From Centropus unirufus (Eukaryota > Chordata > Aves > Cuculiformes > Centropidae), in assembly GCA_013397695.1 (NCBI GenBank), contig VYZI01000855.1, positions 1-64,000 of the forward strand: a DNA stretch of 64,000 bases, in the 5' to 3' direction. A program made the position numbers and the translations under genes. A model generated the notes under the pieces. The model worked only from the letters and a program-made list of their open reading frames with translations, was not told the DNA's origin and made no database searches. Below are positions 1 to 12,054 of this stretch, one piece after another (the first letter of the stretch is position 1; each line of letters begins with the position of its first letter).

Positions 1-139
1 CCAAAGTGCTCAGCTTGCCGTCCTGGCTGCTTTCCTGGACGAGCTATGCTCGGACGCTCCCACTCGCCCAGCTGCGTGAAGCCGATCTGCACGCTGGTGT
101 GTGCAAAAGATGAGCGTCCAGGTGGTGAGCCTAACACCC
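1..139 (-). repeat. 130-bp satellite unit, inverted orientation
   Basis: This stretch reads as the reverse complement of the 130-bp units that fill 192-1030: the words for 'cctggctgctttcctgg' and 'gcacgctggtgtgtgcaaaag' appear here in the opposite sense. It is cut by the left window edge, so the inverted arm may extend further. It ends near 140, where a degenerate piece of a forward unit begins. Confidence 0.85.
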
Positions 140-1030
140 TTCGGGTACGTCTGATTATGGCTCCGAAACTAGCCGGGATGGTGAGCTGAATGCGTTAGGC
201 TCTCCTTCCGGACGCTTGTCTTTTGCACACACCAGCGTGCAGATCGGCTTCACGCGGCTGGGTGAGTGGGTACATCCGAGCGTAGCTCGCCCAGGAAAGC
301 AGCCAGGACGGCGAGCTTAATGCGTTAGGCTCTCCTCCTGGACGCACGTCTTTGGCACACGCCAGCGTACATATCGGCCGAACGTGGCTGTGCGAGTGAG
401 TACGTCTGATCATATCTCGCCCAGGAAAGCGGCCAGGACGGCAAACTGAGTGCGTTAGGCTCTCCTCCCTGACACCCTTCTTTGGCACACACCAGCGTAC
501 ATATCGGCCGTACGAGGATGTGCGAATTGGTATGTCCGAGCATAGCTCGCCCAGGAAAGCAGCCAGGATGGCCTGCTGAGTGCGTTAGGCTCTCCTCCCG
601 AACGCTCGTCTTTTGCACACACCAGCGCGCGGACTGGTTTCACGTGGCTGGGCGAGTGGGTACGTCCGAGCATAGCTCGCCCAGGAAAGCAGCCAGGACG
701 GCGAGCTGAGTGCGTTAGGCTCTCCTCCTGGACGCTCGTCTTTTGCACACACCAACGCGCCAAGTGGCAGAACACAGCTGGGCAAGTGGGTACATCCGAG
801 CATAGCTCGCCCAGGAAAGCAACCAGGATGGCGAGCTGAGCGCGTTAGGCTCTCCTCCCGGACGCTTGTCTTTTGCACACACCAGTGCGCGGATCAGCTT
901 CACGTGGCTGGGCCAGTGGGTACGTCCACCCATAGCACGCCCAGGAAAACAGCCAGGACGGCGAGCTGAGTGCATTAGGCTCTCCTCCTAGATGCTCGCC
1001 TTTTGCACACACCAGCGCGCGGATCGTCAT
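140..1030 (+). repeat. 130-bp GC-rich tandem satellite array
   Basis: The word 'gcgttaggctctcct' (or a close variant) recurs at 192, 322, 452, 582, 712, 842 and 972, an exact 130-bp period. There are six full units, a partial unit at the right (972-1030) and a degenerate partial unit at the left (about 140-191). Units differ by scattered substitutions but not in length. The array stops abruptly at about 1030, where AT-rich DNA begins. Minus-strand reading frames inside it are open for about 97 codons, but 130 is not a multiple of 3, so each unit shifts frame. They are a by-product of a GC-rich repeat and not a protein-coding repeat. Confidence 0.95.
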
Positions 1031-4000
1031 ACCGATCTGTGCTTTTCTGGGAAAATTTATATTGCCATTGTTATTCTTGAAGTTTCTGTTTGTTTTTCTA
1101 TTACTGTCATCAAGTTGCCCTTTTCTTTCTAGGCTTTAATATTATTTGGAAAGACAATATGCGCTACCCTATTTGTGGCCAAAAATCATTTAGTCTGGTT
1201 TTCTTTTTTCACTGTATAGATTCGAAACCTGTTTTGTAAGGATTTCCTCATTATTTAAAAGCCATCCTTTTTCATCTTTTTTTGATCTATTCATGCGTAC
1301 TATAAGCTCTTTTATTTAGAAACAAACTCTTGCAATATATGGACTTGTGCCTCTGACTGTAATGGGTCCTGGTTGTCCTCAGGACATCCAGGTGCTATGG
1401 CAAGATCATTTACTGGCATTTTCTTTTAATTACCTTAATTCCTTTAAAGAATTAATTGTGGAAGTTACATGATCGCAAGTACATGTTACCAAAACTTTAT
1501 TAATTGTAAATTATCTTTGATATTTTAATATTTTTCTCAATCTGCCTGGGAAAAAAGTGGTGTGTTGTGAAGTTACAGTTCAGAGCTCAGCTATCTAATG
1601 GAGCAAAACCAAAGACTGTTGTTTTCAGTAACAATCAATAGCTTTCATCATGCAGCTGCATGATGAAAGAAACATGGCATCTACTATTAAAAGTCTCCTT
1701 TGGCTGAAGATGTGTGATCTACAAATTGCTTTAAACAATTGCCAGAAATTGAAACTGCAAACAAAAGCTTCTCAGGTAACAGAGAATGCTTGAGCCTCAT
1801 AGCATGAAAACACTCATCAACAGAAAGAGTAGAAAGATACGGCACACCTTGAAATAAATAAAATAAAATTAGCTGTAGCTCTCAATAAAGAATTAACAAT
1901 TCCACCCAGGCCAACCCCTGCTCAGCTATGCTACTCTGTTTGTGAAGTTCATAGCTAGATGCAAAAACTCTTTACTGGGGATTTTGTGTTCTGAATTTTA
2001 ATTTAAGAGCAGGTCAGAATTGATGCCTCATTAATTTAGGAGAACTAATAGCAATGCCTGAGAGTAAGACTGCTTGATTGATTGTTCCTGGTTTCAAAAT
2101 TTTTTTCAGAGTGAAAATCCAGGATTAATTTTTGCATGCTGTGTGCTTGCTTCAAGATGAAGTTGCTTGGGGAGCCATAATAAGAGATTTAGAGAATTAT
2201 TTAGGAATTCTTCAGAATGAGTTGCTTAAAACTTGTTCTCTTTACATTTTCTTAAATTGTTTGTTAAAATGAATTCCGAGAATACACTAAAATCCTGCAA
2301 TATTTGTGTAGTAATGATGCCTTCTCTAAAGCTGTATTGCAGGACATGGTGAGTTCACAGAGTTTCAAGCAGCACTTTTTAAACTTTGGTGGCTAAACCC
2401 TCAGCTGATACCCTTCATGATAAGTCTGTTCCAAGCGATTGAATTCAGGGTTTTCCTGTTGTACCACCTCTTCAGAGAGGAATTATTTCAGCTGCAGGTC
2501 CCTTTGTAAGTCCTGTAGCACATACAGCAGACCTCAATGCATGTCTTGGAACCTGAAATAATCTCAAATGGCATTAGATAATACATTTAGGCAACTACAT
2601 TTTACTTTGAGATCACATAGCTTTGTAAAACTTCTGCTATATGAAAAAGAATGTAATTGAGATATTTAGAAATGAGGTGCACAGCAGCACAAATAAACCT
2701 TCAAAAACAAATGCAACCAAAATACACAGGTCATGTTTAGCAAGATCACTTATGATTGGAATTAACCAAAACAAGCCAGCAGAGTAAGCAAAGGATGTTA
2801 TAGTTACCTGCTCCCAGGCTAACTCCGTGAGTAGGGTTTTTTGATGCTTATCTGAAACGGCATTTGCAGTTCATCATCTAACTCTCTGAAAGAGTTCTGA
2901 GCGTGCTCGGCTGTGCAGGCAGTGACAGAGGGTGACATTTTCTTCTGAGGGAGAGTGGCTGCCAGCAAAGGCCGCTGTGTTAGTTTGTTAGTGGAAATAT
3001 CCAGAATACCTGACGGGAGACTTCACAATATTTTTTTAAAAGCATATAAGTTTAATGCATGAACTTTATGTATATATGTTTATGCATAAAGTGGAACTAC
3101 TTGCAATATTTATAGTCTTGCTCCAAGAGCTGGCTTAAAGCACATTGAAATAAACAGTTTAGGTCATCAGCTGGCACAAAGGCTCACTGAAGCTGTGTTA
3201 GTAAACAGCAGAGATTTGACTGAAGCCTTGCAGAAACTAGAAAACAGGAGCCTGCAAAAAAGATCTCAAAGTATATTTCAGGTTTCTCAGGTTTGTGAGA
3301 CAAGAGGTATGCATAATGTCACTCAATGCGTGTAAATAGTGTAATCTAAAAAAACAATAAAATAAACTCTTCAAAGAAACATACATTAAAAAAATCTCAA
3401 AGAAATTATTATTTTCTATGGAAATCTCAGTGACTCAAACTTTTCTAGGATCAGTAGTGAAACAACTTTTAACTTATAATAAAGTATTCTTGATTATTCA
3501 AATAATTTCAGAGTTCTTGTAAGTTTTTTTTATATCTTTTTATTTAAATATCTTTTTATTTACTCTCAAAAGCACTTTTTGGATGTTTCAGTCTGAAATC
3601 TATATCAATGTGTCACAGGAAAAACTTTCCTGAATTATTTTCCAGCGAAGAACCTGATAAGTAGCAGTTGATTTTCATCCTTGTTGGAAGACATATTGAG
3701 AATTACAGGCACAGCAGACTTGCTGCAGTTATGTGCTCATATGTGTTAAAAGAAGGTATACATATATTGATGTTGAATCCTAGAATTTTATCACTTCATA
3801 AAACATGGTTGTGATTATAAAGCATTTTTTCTCAATACCAAAACACATTCTGCACAATCAGAATGAATACAACTACAGGCTATATCTTTGTAGCTGTCTC
3901 TAATCATAAAGGGTGTTTTAAATTTAATATTTAAACAATATCTGTTGGCATAAGGACAAGAGACTATTAGAAGCAGTCTTCAAAAAAAGTGTGAAAGATG

Positions 4001-6630
4001 TGAAGAATTTCAGCAGGGGATACTTGCAAATGGTGATGTATATTGCAAAAAATACAAGTGGATGGGCAAAATAAACAGAGATACTCATTGCTCTGAGTAA
4101 TTATATTTATCCAGAGATTTAGAGATATACAGAAAAGCAAACTCTCTTTGAGACTTAAAGCATCTCTGCTCAGAAGACAACAGGTTAACTAGGTACCAGA
4201 GACTTCACTGAAAATTATAACTTGTTTGTTTTATTGATGCTACCTCAGTTGTACATGGTATCTACTTATCCAGAATTTATCCCTTTGAGTAACTTGGCAG
4301 TACACGGTAACCCCATGCCCCAGCCCAGAAAAGAAAATAAAACACATGGTACATAGCAGAATGTGAGTAAAGTTCATGCTGTAGACAGGGACTGATGAGT
4401 ATTGGAAACGGCCCCCTTCTGCATGCAAGAAAAGCTTTTTCAGGATGGCACAGTCACTTAGTGGCTCACCCACTAAAGGTTATGTCCTGAGGAGATCAAA
4501 ACCTTTATATTTTTCATCTGCTCTTGTATTATTTGTTGTTGGGAAATAGCTTGCTGTTTGAAAATGTAATTTTCAATGGGTAGCATTGAAATATTGGATA
4601 ACGTAAGGCATCCTTATCAGGTTTATTTCTTTATCTTAAACTAAACACAAACAAAAAAAGGCAGAATAAACCTCTTTAGCACCTCTACTGAGGCAAAGAC
4701 CTGAAACTGCTCTGAAGCTTCTCACAGCATTTGAGATAATAAACTGAGATGTTGCAACTCAGTATTCAGTTTAATGGCAGCAAGCTAATCATAACAGCTG
4801 ATCATTTTAAGAGCGGGCCATCAGCAAACAGGTTGACAACTTCTCAAATTTGTTTTACAATGGCAATTTGTGTAACAGTGGGTTGTGTGTGATGTCCTTA
4901 GGAGGGAAGAGAGACCACAATATAGTGCATCCTATTGACATCATCCCAGCTCTCATAGCTATGTTAAATTCAAATTTGTTAATATGAAATGTCAAAAGCT
5001 TTTGCAAGCTGTTGCGAATTACCTAAGTTATTAATGTTATTTGGGTTCCAGGTTGATCTTGATGGGACTTCCAATCAGAAAGCAAGTTAAAGTGACCACA
5101 GTAGAGTTAATGAATTCTGCTACTTTGTACAGGCAAAATAGATTAGCTAGTTTTGAAATAGCTTAGAAAATTATTTTTCACTTGTTCAGTATTTTGTTGA
5201 AGACAAGAAAAAATAAGATCTGAGGGAACAAAGCTGTTGTGATGAAATTGTCTCAAAGTGTTCACAGCTTCTCCTATACTGACTTGGCTTTACATGAATG
5301 CACAGTGAGTTTCTAAATCAATTTAATGTACTGAAACATAGGGTTAGAAAGTCTGCACAAGTTATATTGTAATTATGGTGGAAGTCACATCACAATGGGG
5401 GTAAATTTGAAAATGCAAGAGACTTCAGAAAGGACAGCCAGAGTACACTGGGAAATGATGCAAGTATAAGCAATATTATTCGTCTTGCCCTAAACTGTTT
5501 TATTTTAGATTCTTATTAACAATATTGCAAAGACAATCAGTCTTGTCTAGCTTGCTGAATTTGAATCAGAAACTCCCTTTAAATCCACCTGAACTGTTAC
5601 AAGAGATGGCTGAACCTTGTATATACAAACAAGTCAATTTTATTCAAAATAATTAATTGCAAAAGCTCGTGACTTAAGAAAGGTTCAGTAGTGGCTGGGA
5701 ATAAGCTACTGTTTGCTAAAATACATTAAATAATTCTATATATGACCCAACACCCAAACGCATACAAGAACAGAACAAACAATTATATATACACAGATTA
5801 ACACCCAGACATAAGTAAAAATAACAAGTAGATAGAAGATCTATAGTCAAAGTTAAATTACATATAGATACTAATAATTAGCTTGATGTTAATTAGCTCA
5901 GTGTTAAAATATATATTTTTAGCATGCATAACACAAAGATCTTACCCTGTTAGAGTCCAGAGTGAGAGGGGCATGGAGTCCAGCCTATTGCCTGATTCCT
6001 AAAATTTCAGCGACATTTTCCCTTCCAAAATTTCTCCTTTGTTTACGTTTTTAATAGCAACTTGCACCTTTAGGGTGAAGTTTTAGGTGGACCTTGAGTG
6101 ACTGAAATCATTACATCAAACTCTGCTGATTGTTAGAGGAAAAAAATCTTCTTTTGCTTGCCAAAACTTAACTGTGCAAGCCCAGTAGGAGTGGCAATAG
6201 AAGTGGTTTGCCTCAGAGAGGGATAGCCTTAGGTGTGAAGGTGTGTTTTAGTATTGCAATTATATTACAATGACATTTAAGACGACTGGAGGGCTGAACT
6301 GTCAGAGCAGCAGCAGCAATTCATTTCCTTCAAAAGTAAGTAGGTATTTGTACCAGTTGGGGGCCTTGCTGATAAGCAGGAGCTTTCTATGCCTGCTCCC
6401 AGATGTCTCATCCCCTGCTTCAGATAGCAAGATGCCCTTGGTGCATACCTATCTGATCCACCCGTGTGCATGGTGCATTCTTCACTGACTTTGCTTTTAA
6501 AAGCTTTGTAGTCAGCCAATGGGATGGGGGGGAAGGAAGAGCAGTCATTCACATTTCTCCCCACATTCAGTGCCATTCCCACATTTAGCTTTATTCCCAC
6601 AGTGGGTAATATTTTGTGAGCTGGACAGTG
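1031..6630. other. AT-rich intergenic DNA with no gene seen
   Basis: About 5.6 kb of AT-rich unique-looking sequence downstream of MYO9A. I see no exon-like coding run, RNA gene or well-preserved transposon. The one clear structure is a perfect 28-bp palindrome at 1642-1669, listed separately. Confidence 0.6.
1642..1669. repeat. perfect 28-bp palindrome without spacer
   Basis: The left arm ctttcatcatgcag is followed immediately by its exact reverse complement, giving a 28-bp palindrome with no loop and no mismatch. The flanks do not continue the symmetry. No gene or repeat family explains it. Confidence 0.9.
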
Positions 6631-6639
6631 GTGTGAAAA

Positions 6640-7345
6640 TAGTTCCACTGAAGTCAAAACCAGTCCACTAATGACAAAACCAATACATTGAAATGAAAAT
6701 AAGTCCACCGATTTAAAACAAGTCCACTCAAGCTGAAAGAAGTAAATCAGAGTCATCTCTAGTCTCTTACATTTAAAACATGTCCTTTGAAGTCAAAAGA
6801 GTAAAGTTAAAATGAAACCATGGAGTCAAAACAAGTCCTCTTAAGTGGATAAGTCCACTGACATCAAACAGTTCATTGAATTCAATACCCGTCTAATGTA
6901 TTCAAAAGAAAACCACTGAAGTAAAAATAAGTCCACTTAAAACAAGTCCACTGAAGTAAAAATGTTTCCATTAAAGACAAAAACAACTCCATTGACATCT
7001 GAACATCTTTGAACTCCAAGTGCACACCTCTGCCGTCAGAGCAGGCAGGAGCAGTGAGAAGAAGGAGCCCTGCCAGAGCGAATAAAACAATCTACTAAAG
7101 GCAAAACATGTTATTTGGAGTAAAAATAATTCCAACAATTCCCCTGAAGTAAAAAAAATCCAGTAAACTCAAAATTTACCATCTGGAGTCAAATCACACC
7201 ACCTTAAAAAAATTGCTGAGGTCACAAGAAATACAACGAAATCAAAACATGTCCTCTTAAGTGAGAACTGAAGTCCAAACCAATCCAGTAAAGTGAAAAC
7301 GTTCTTTGGATTTAAAATACATCCAACTTAGCAAAAACAAATTTC
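6640..7345. repeat. degenerate ~20-bp minisatellite
   Basis: Variants of 'agtccactgaagtcaaaac' recur about every 19-22 bp (for example near 6640, 6661, 6700, 6719, 6832, 6927, 6947), with many substitutions and small indels. A non-repeat insert lies at about 7000-7085. The array leads directly into telomere-like repeats at 7361. Confidence 0.75.
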
Positions 7346-7360
7346 ACATAGGAACAGCCA

Positions 7361-7490
7361 TTAGGGTTAGGGTTTGTATAAGGTTAGGGTTTGGGGTAGG
7401 GATTAGGGTTAAAGTTAGGGTTAAAGTCAGGGATTAGGATTAGGAGGTTAGTGTTCAGGTTAGGGTTAGCTTTAAGGTTAGGGTAAGGGA
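7361..7490 (+). repeat. degenerate interstitial telomere-like (TTAGGG)n tract
   Basis: About 130 bp dense in ttaggg and one-step variants (ttagggttaggg, ggttagggtttgggg, gattagggttaaag). The vertebrate telomere repeat is TTAGGG. The tract is decayed, with no run longer than two perfect units, which indicates an old interstitial tract and not a live chromosome end. Confidence 0.85.
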
Positions 7491-7539
7491 TTCTATTTTA
7501 CTTCAGTAAAACTGTTTTTTCAAAGTTGGAGTTATTTGA

Positions 7540-8012
7540 CTCCAAAGAGTCTCTTCTCTAGGCTAAACAAGCCCAACGCTCTTTGTCGGTCTTCGTATGG
7601 GAGGTGCTCCAGTCATTGGATCATTTTTGTGACCTCCTCTGAACTCATTCTAACCTGTCCACATCCTTCCTGTGCTGAGGACTCCAGAATTGAACACAGG
7701 ACTCCAGATCAGGAGAGGACAGCAGAGGGGCAGAACCTCCTTCCTCAGCCTGCTGGCCATGCTGCTTTGCATGCAGCTCAGGATATAGTTGGAATTCTTG
7801 GCTGCAAGCACACATTGAGCTTCTCATTCATCAGCACCCCGAAGTCCTTCTCTTCAGGATATTCTCTACCAGGCTTGTAATTGTGCTTGGGATTGCCCCG
7901 ACCCAGGTGCAGGATCTTGCCCTTGGCCTTGTTGGACTTCATGAGGTTCTCATAGGCCCACCTCTCCAGCTGGTCCAGGTCCCTCTGGATGACAACCTTT
8001 CCTTCCAGTCTG
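7540..8012 (-). mobile_element. CR1 LINE 3' region fragment
   Basis: Reads as antisense CR1: phrases such as 'aggctaaacaagccc', 'gaggactccagaat', 'aggtgcaggatcttgccctt' and 'ctccagctggtccaggtccc' are the familiar reverse complement of the avian CR1 3' part. The fragment ends in an A-rich tract at 8013-8036. No intact protein is encoded. Confidence 0.8.
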
Positions 8013-8039
8013 TTAAAAAAAAAAAGAAAAAAAAAATTC

Positions 8040-8900
8040 TACTGATGGTGCCAGCCTCTGAGCCCCGTGTTAATTGCCTGAGTTCTTCCTGTTCTTTTCA
8101 GCATTCCTTTCCTTCACTGCCTCCGATGGGATTGAGGAAACCATTACCTGTGCTCCTGATCCTTGAACAAATATCGCAGTGCTCTGACGGCCCCTTGGAC
8201 ACCTTTCGGACTTCTCTCTGTAGCCTCATTGCTGCCAATCTGCATAACCAATAATCAGAGAGCCGTACCACACCAGGGAGTTTCCTTGTAACATCTCTAA
8301 TCTGGACCCCAGGGAAGCAGCAGATTTCTTTGTGAGATGAGTCTGGTCAGCATATCAGGCCCCTTGTTTCTCTCAGAAGAGTTGCCTATGACAAACACCT
8401 TTCTTATTTTTCTTAACAGAGGTAGTCATAATGCATGGGGCTGACCGACTAACCCTAGGCACCCCCCTGAATGGGCCTTCACTTACATCCTCACTTGCCT
8501 GGTCCTCAAGTTGCAGAGTCCATATCTGCTGTGCCAAAGGCAACTGGAAATTTGAGGGAGACCAAGAGGGCAATCACCTGCTGCCCTGAGGAGGGACCTG
8601 TTTCCATTCTTCCTGTGTCTTTAGTCCCCCCTCCTTCTGCTTGGTGGCAAGAGAACGAGGGATCCTCTGCTTCATGTGGAGACTCCACCTGCTGCCTTGG
8701 CCTCCACCATGGTAGGGTGTGGCTACACCAGTCTAACTCCCTTTCACACTCTCTGATGCTTCTTAATCTTTCCAGTTCCTCTTTCAACTCTGCCACCAGT
8801 TACCCACCTGGTCGCACCGAAAACAGCTGTTGTCTCTGCTGCCCTCCAGAAATGATGGCAGGCTCAGGCAGCTAGACACCTGGATAGCTGAGTTTGTGTG
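8040..8900 (-). mobile_element. CR1-like LINE 5' fragment with ORF1-like coding relic
   Basis: On the minus strand, 8796-8506 encodes a charged helix-rich segment beginning MAELKEELERLRSIRECERE. This resembles the coiled-coil part of CR1 ORF1 proteins, which are RNA-binding chaperones of the LINE. It shares orientation with the 3' fragment at 7540-8012, so both may be one element that lost its endonuclease and reverse transcriptase between them; two separate insertions are also possible. The assignment is by recognition of the ORF1-type helix only. Confidence 0.5.
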
Positions 8901-8959
8901 GAAACTCACCACGTCCCTTTTGCTGATGTCCTTCAGGTGAGTCGAATCCCTAGCTAAGT

Positions 8960-9990
8960 CCTCTTCTGGGACTGTGATGACCAGAAGTTGAGCTACTCCC
9001 TATAGCCAGGAGGGAGCTGCACTCTGCCTGCATGCCTTCCCCACATGCCCTGACTGCAAGAACTGCCTCACAGACTGCTGCATCACACTCTTCTGACATG
9101 CCATGCCGTTTGCACATCCTGTTTGTTGCACTCCGAGTCACTTGTGCTCCTGGGAGCTGCACTTATATGTGAGGGGGATTGTTTGCCAGATGGCTGAGAT
9201 GATAGGTGGGGAGTGAGGAATGGCAGGGCTGATAGTGAAGTGGCTAGTGCTGAAGCCACCTTGTCCTCATAGCTGTGCAGAATGACCACTCAGCCCCACA
9301 GCCTGTCCCCATGTCCCTACCCCATCCTGTCACCCCTTGTCCCTGCAGAGATGTGTGGTCTGAAGGACCTCAAGCAGGTGGAGAACTTGTAGAGCAAGTC
9401 ACAGGTGATGCTGGGCTAGCCTAACGGTTCTTACTACCCCAGACAACCTGTCAGGTACTGCTGTCCACACATATTCACCCATGGACTCCATCCTCTGGAT
9501 TCAGGAAGTTGCTGCTGCTCCTCCTGGGACTGTGTTTTATCTCCTCCAAGCATGTGGAGCTGCTCTTCTGCCAGATCATCGACAACATACCCATAAGAGA
9601 AGCTTCTGTGTGCCACGTTGAAGAACTGACCTTGATGTCACCTATCTTGTCACCCTACATTTGTACCCTGTTGGTTCCCTGCCCCCCCTGAAGGTGTCCT
9701 CATCCTGAGATGCTGTGGGCTGTGAAGGTGCCCATGGTCTTGTCTCCAGGGTGGTCATGGGACCCTGGCATGCTGCTGGCAGCTGGGACATGGAACCAGC
9801 TTCACAGGAGTTGGTAGTAAGGGGATGTCCCTGAGCAGGTGCCAGATGTGTCAGACATGCAAAGAGCACCTCACTGGGGTGAGTGCCACTGTCCCAAATG
9901 GTCGAGGACCCCAAGGACCCAGGCAAGGTGCCTTTGCTGTAGCACCAGCACACACAAGAACCCACAGCGTCTCAGGAGTGACACTGGCCC
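8960..9990. other. intergenic DNA, GC-richer, nothing recognised
   Basis: Moderately GC-rich sequence with short open frames on both strands but no family I recognise and no consistent splice structure. Confidence 0.5.
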
Positions 9991-10170
9991 AGGGGTGATG
10001 CTACCCAGGGGTGGCATGGGGACATACCCCATACCAGCCCAGGGTATGACACAAGACCAAGGGTGACACTGGTTGAAGATGATACCAGCCCAAAGGTGAC
10101 ACTGGCTACAGGGTAGCCATCCTGGCCAGAAGTGATATTGGCTGGTGGTGACACCAGCCCAGGGGTGACA
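9975..10170 (+). repeat. GC-rich minisatellite
   Basis: Irregular direct repeats of the type 'ggtgacac(t/c)agcccagg' recur at roughly 20-30 bp spacing (near 9977, 10073, 10095, 10147, 10163). The period is imperfect, with insertions between copies. Confidence 0.6.
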
Positions 10171-10228
10171 CCCTCCTGGGGCTGGGTGTTCCCCACCAGG
10201 ACCTTGGCTACATCACCCTAGGGGACAC

Positions 10229-10738
10229 GTGGTTGTTGTAAGTAAATTTGGGTTCCAATAAATTTCCGGAACACTTCCAATAGTACAAATTAGAATTTAT
10301 TATAATTCAAAGCAAGCAGCAGAGAGCAAGCACAGCGCTGGACACAGCCAGGGAGTTCTCTCTCATGCTCCCAAAAATGGCGTGTGTCTAACCCCCTTCG
10401 TGAGTCTCTTTTTATAGTCCCTTGTAGCCATGTTGGCCACGTATCTTCTTCCGGTGTTCTCTGAGTCTGCACAGGGCGTTGCTGGGTGATTCTGAGTCTC
10501 TCTAACTTCTTTTGTTTTGTCTGGACACCACATTCCTATGAGGTGACTGCAGCCCTCCTGTCTCACCCCCAAGACCAGAGCCTCCATTCAGCTAAGATGC
10601 AGCCGAAATACAATGCTAAAATACAGCATAATGCCTTCTAAATTTAAAAGCACCAACACACCCAAACCAACACAAAGGTCCCAAATTCCCTTCCCCCAAG
10701 ATTAAATGAACAAACATACATGTCCTTATAACAGTGGT
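10229..10738 (-). mobile_element. solo LTR of an ERV, with 5-bp target duplication
   Basis: The 500-bp element at 10234-10733 begins TGTTGTAAG and ends TTATAACA on the plus strand, and is flanked by identical GTGGT copies (10229-10233 and 10734-10738). Read on the minus strand it has a TATA box (tataaaaag, about 10408-10416) and a poly(A) signal AATAAA (10296-10301) close to its 3' end, the order expected for U3-R-U5. No internal retroviral sequence flanks it, so it is a solo LTR left by LTR-LTR recombination. The family was not identified. Confidence 0.85.
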
Positions 10739-10874
10739 GACAGACCCCTCGCCCCGTGTCCCAGGAGTTCCACTTTACAGCCTCATTTCAAAATCCAAAG
10801 GAGAGCCAGGGCAGCCAGACTCCTCATGACCCATGGCCCCCATCTTTGCAGGGCAAAGGCACCCACTGAATAGT

Positions 10875-11365
10875 AATAATGTGAATAAATAAACTGAATA
10901 GAAATCACCTCAATTTAAATAAGATAAATAAGTAAAATGTATGTTAATCCAAATGAAAGAATCTGAATATAAGATTAACAGAAATATTTTGAATATAGAT
11001 AAAATATTCTGAATAGAAACTGAAGATAATCTGAAATAAGATCAATCAAAATTACTTGAAAATAAATTTTCTGAATATAAGTAAGGTAAATACATTGGAA
11101 ATAATATGTAACTGGAATATAAATAAGTTTAAATAAATAATATTAAATAATTTGAATAGAAATAGGTGGGGAATTATCTGAGTATAAATAAGAGTAATAT
11201 AAATAAACTGATTAGAAATAAGATTAAAATAAAGAATCTGAATATAAACGTAAGGTAATCTAAATGAAAATAATCTGTATATGAATAGAAATACTGAAAA
11301 TAAATTGCCAGAAATGATATGACTATAAAATAATCTGAATTAAATAATCTGATAATAACCAACCT
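10875..11365. repeat. AT-rich minisatellite / low-complexity block
   Basis: About 490 bp of near-repeats of words like 'ctgaatataaataag', 'aataatctgaat' and 'gaatagaaataag'. The period is irregular and there is almost no GC. It starts and ends abruptly against GC-rich sequence. Confidence 0.75.
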
Positions 11366-11369
11366 GAAG

Positions 11370-12054
11370 AAGGAGGAGCTGGCATCACCGCCCTGGGCCC
11401 CGAGTTGTCTGGGGCAAGGGAGCTGTTCACCCCCAGTATCAAACACAGCACTCAGCATCAGGCGCTCCTCATTATAGCTCTTTAATTAGCATGGGGTCAG
11501 GGGTGGCCAAGCTGCTTTGTACAGCCAGAGGGAGGAGCTGAGGACAACTCCACAAACTGCACTTCACATAGAGCTCTCAGAGGCCGGTCCAGAGCCCCAG
11601 CCTTGGCAGCAGAGGGGCTCAGTCAGCAGCGCATCTCCCACCACGAATTCTTTACCTTTATAGAATTACACTTTTATTACTCTCTTTTCCATTTTTTAAC
11701 AATGCCTAGCGTGGATGACACAGGATAATATACCCTCTTTTACAATACAGACTTTGTTTTAATTTTCACACAGCAAACATAAATTACATCTAAAATTTAA
11801 ATTAAAGATAACAATGATTAACACATTACAGCCCCCTCTCCTGTCCAGTAGTCAGTACATTCACGCTGCTCTGGAAAAAATCATTTTTTCCCCCAAAATG
11901 TGGCCCTTTGCAGAAAGGAGGGCTGGGAAGAAGCTACTGTGCAATGTGGGGGATGGGCCAGAGCCCATGGAATGCACCATTTCAGCAGCTCAGCTCTGAC
12001 TGTAAGCTGAGCACCTGCCAGAACTGCACACAGAGATGTGGAGATATATATATA
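11370..12054. other. intergenic DNA, nothing recognised
   Basis: A GC-rich block (11375-11640) followed by AT-rich sequence. No coding run, RNA gene or repeat family is recognised. It ends in a (TA)n run at the assembly gap. Confidence 0.5.

Noticed and set aside
195..1030. Overlapping minus-strand open frames of 60-106 codons rich in Arg, Ser and Cys, looking like a repeat protein
   Set aside because: They recur every 130 bp in shifting frames, because 130 is not a multiple of 3. A satellite of high GC explains them.
6277..6756. 159-codon minus-strand open frame
   Set aside because: It overlaps the minisatellite start, has no recognised domain and no splice context.
9340..9420. Possible exon after 'gtccctgcag' (MCGLKDLKQVENL)
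   Set aside because: Stops after about 14 codons, with no matching neighbour exon or recognised family.
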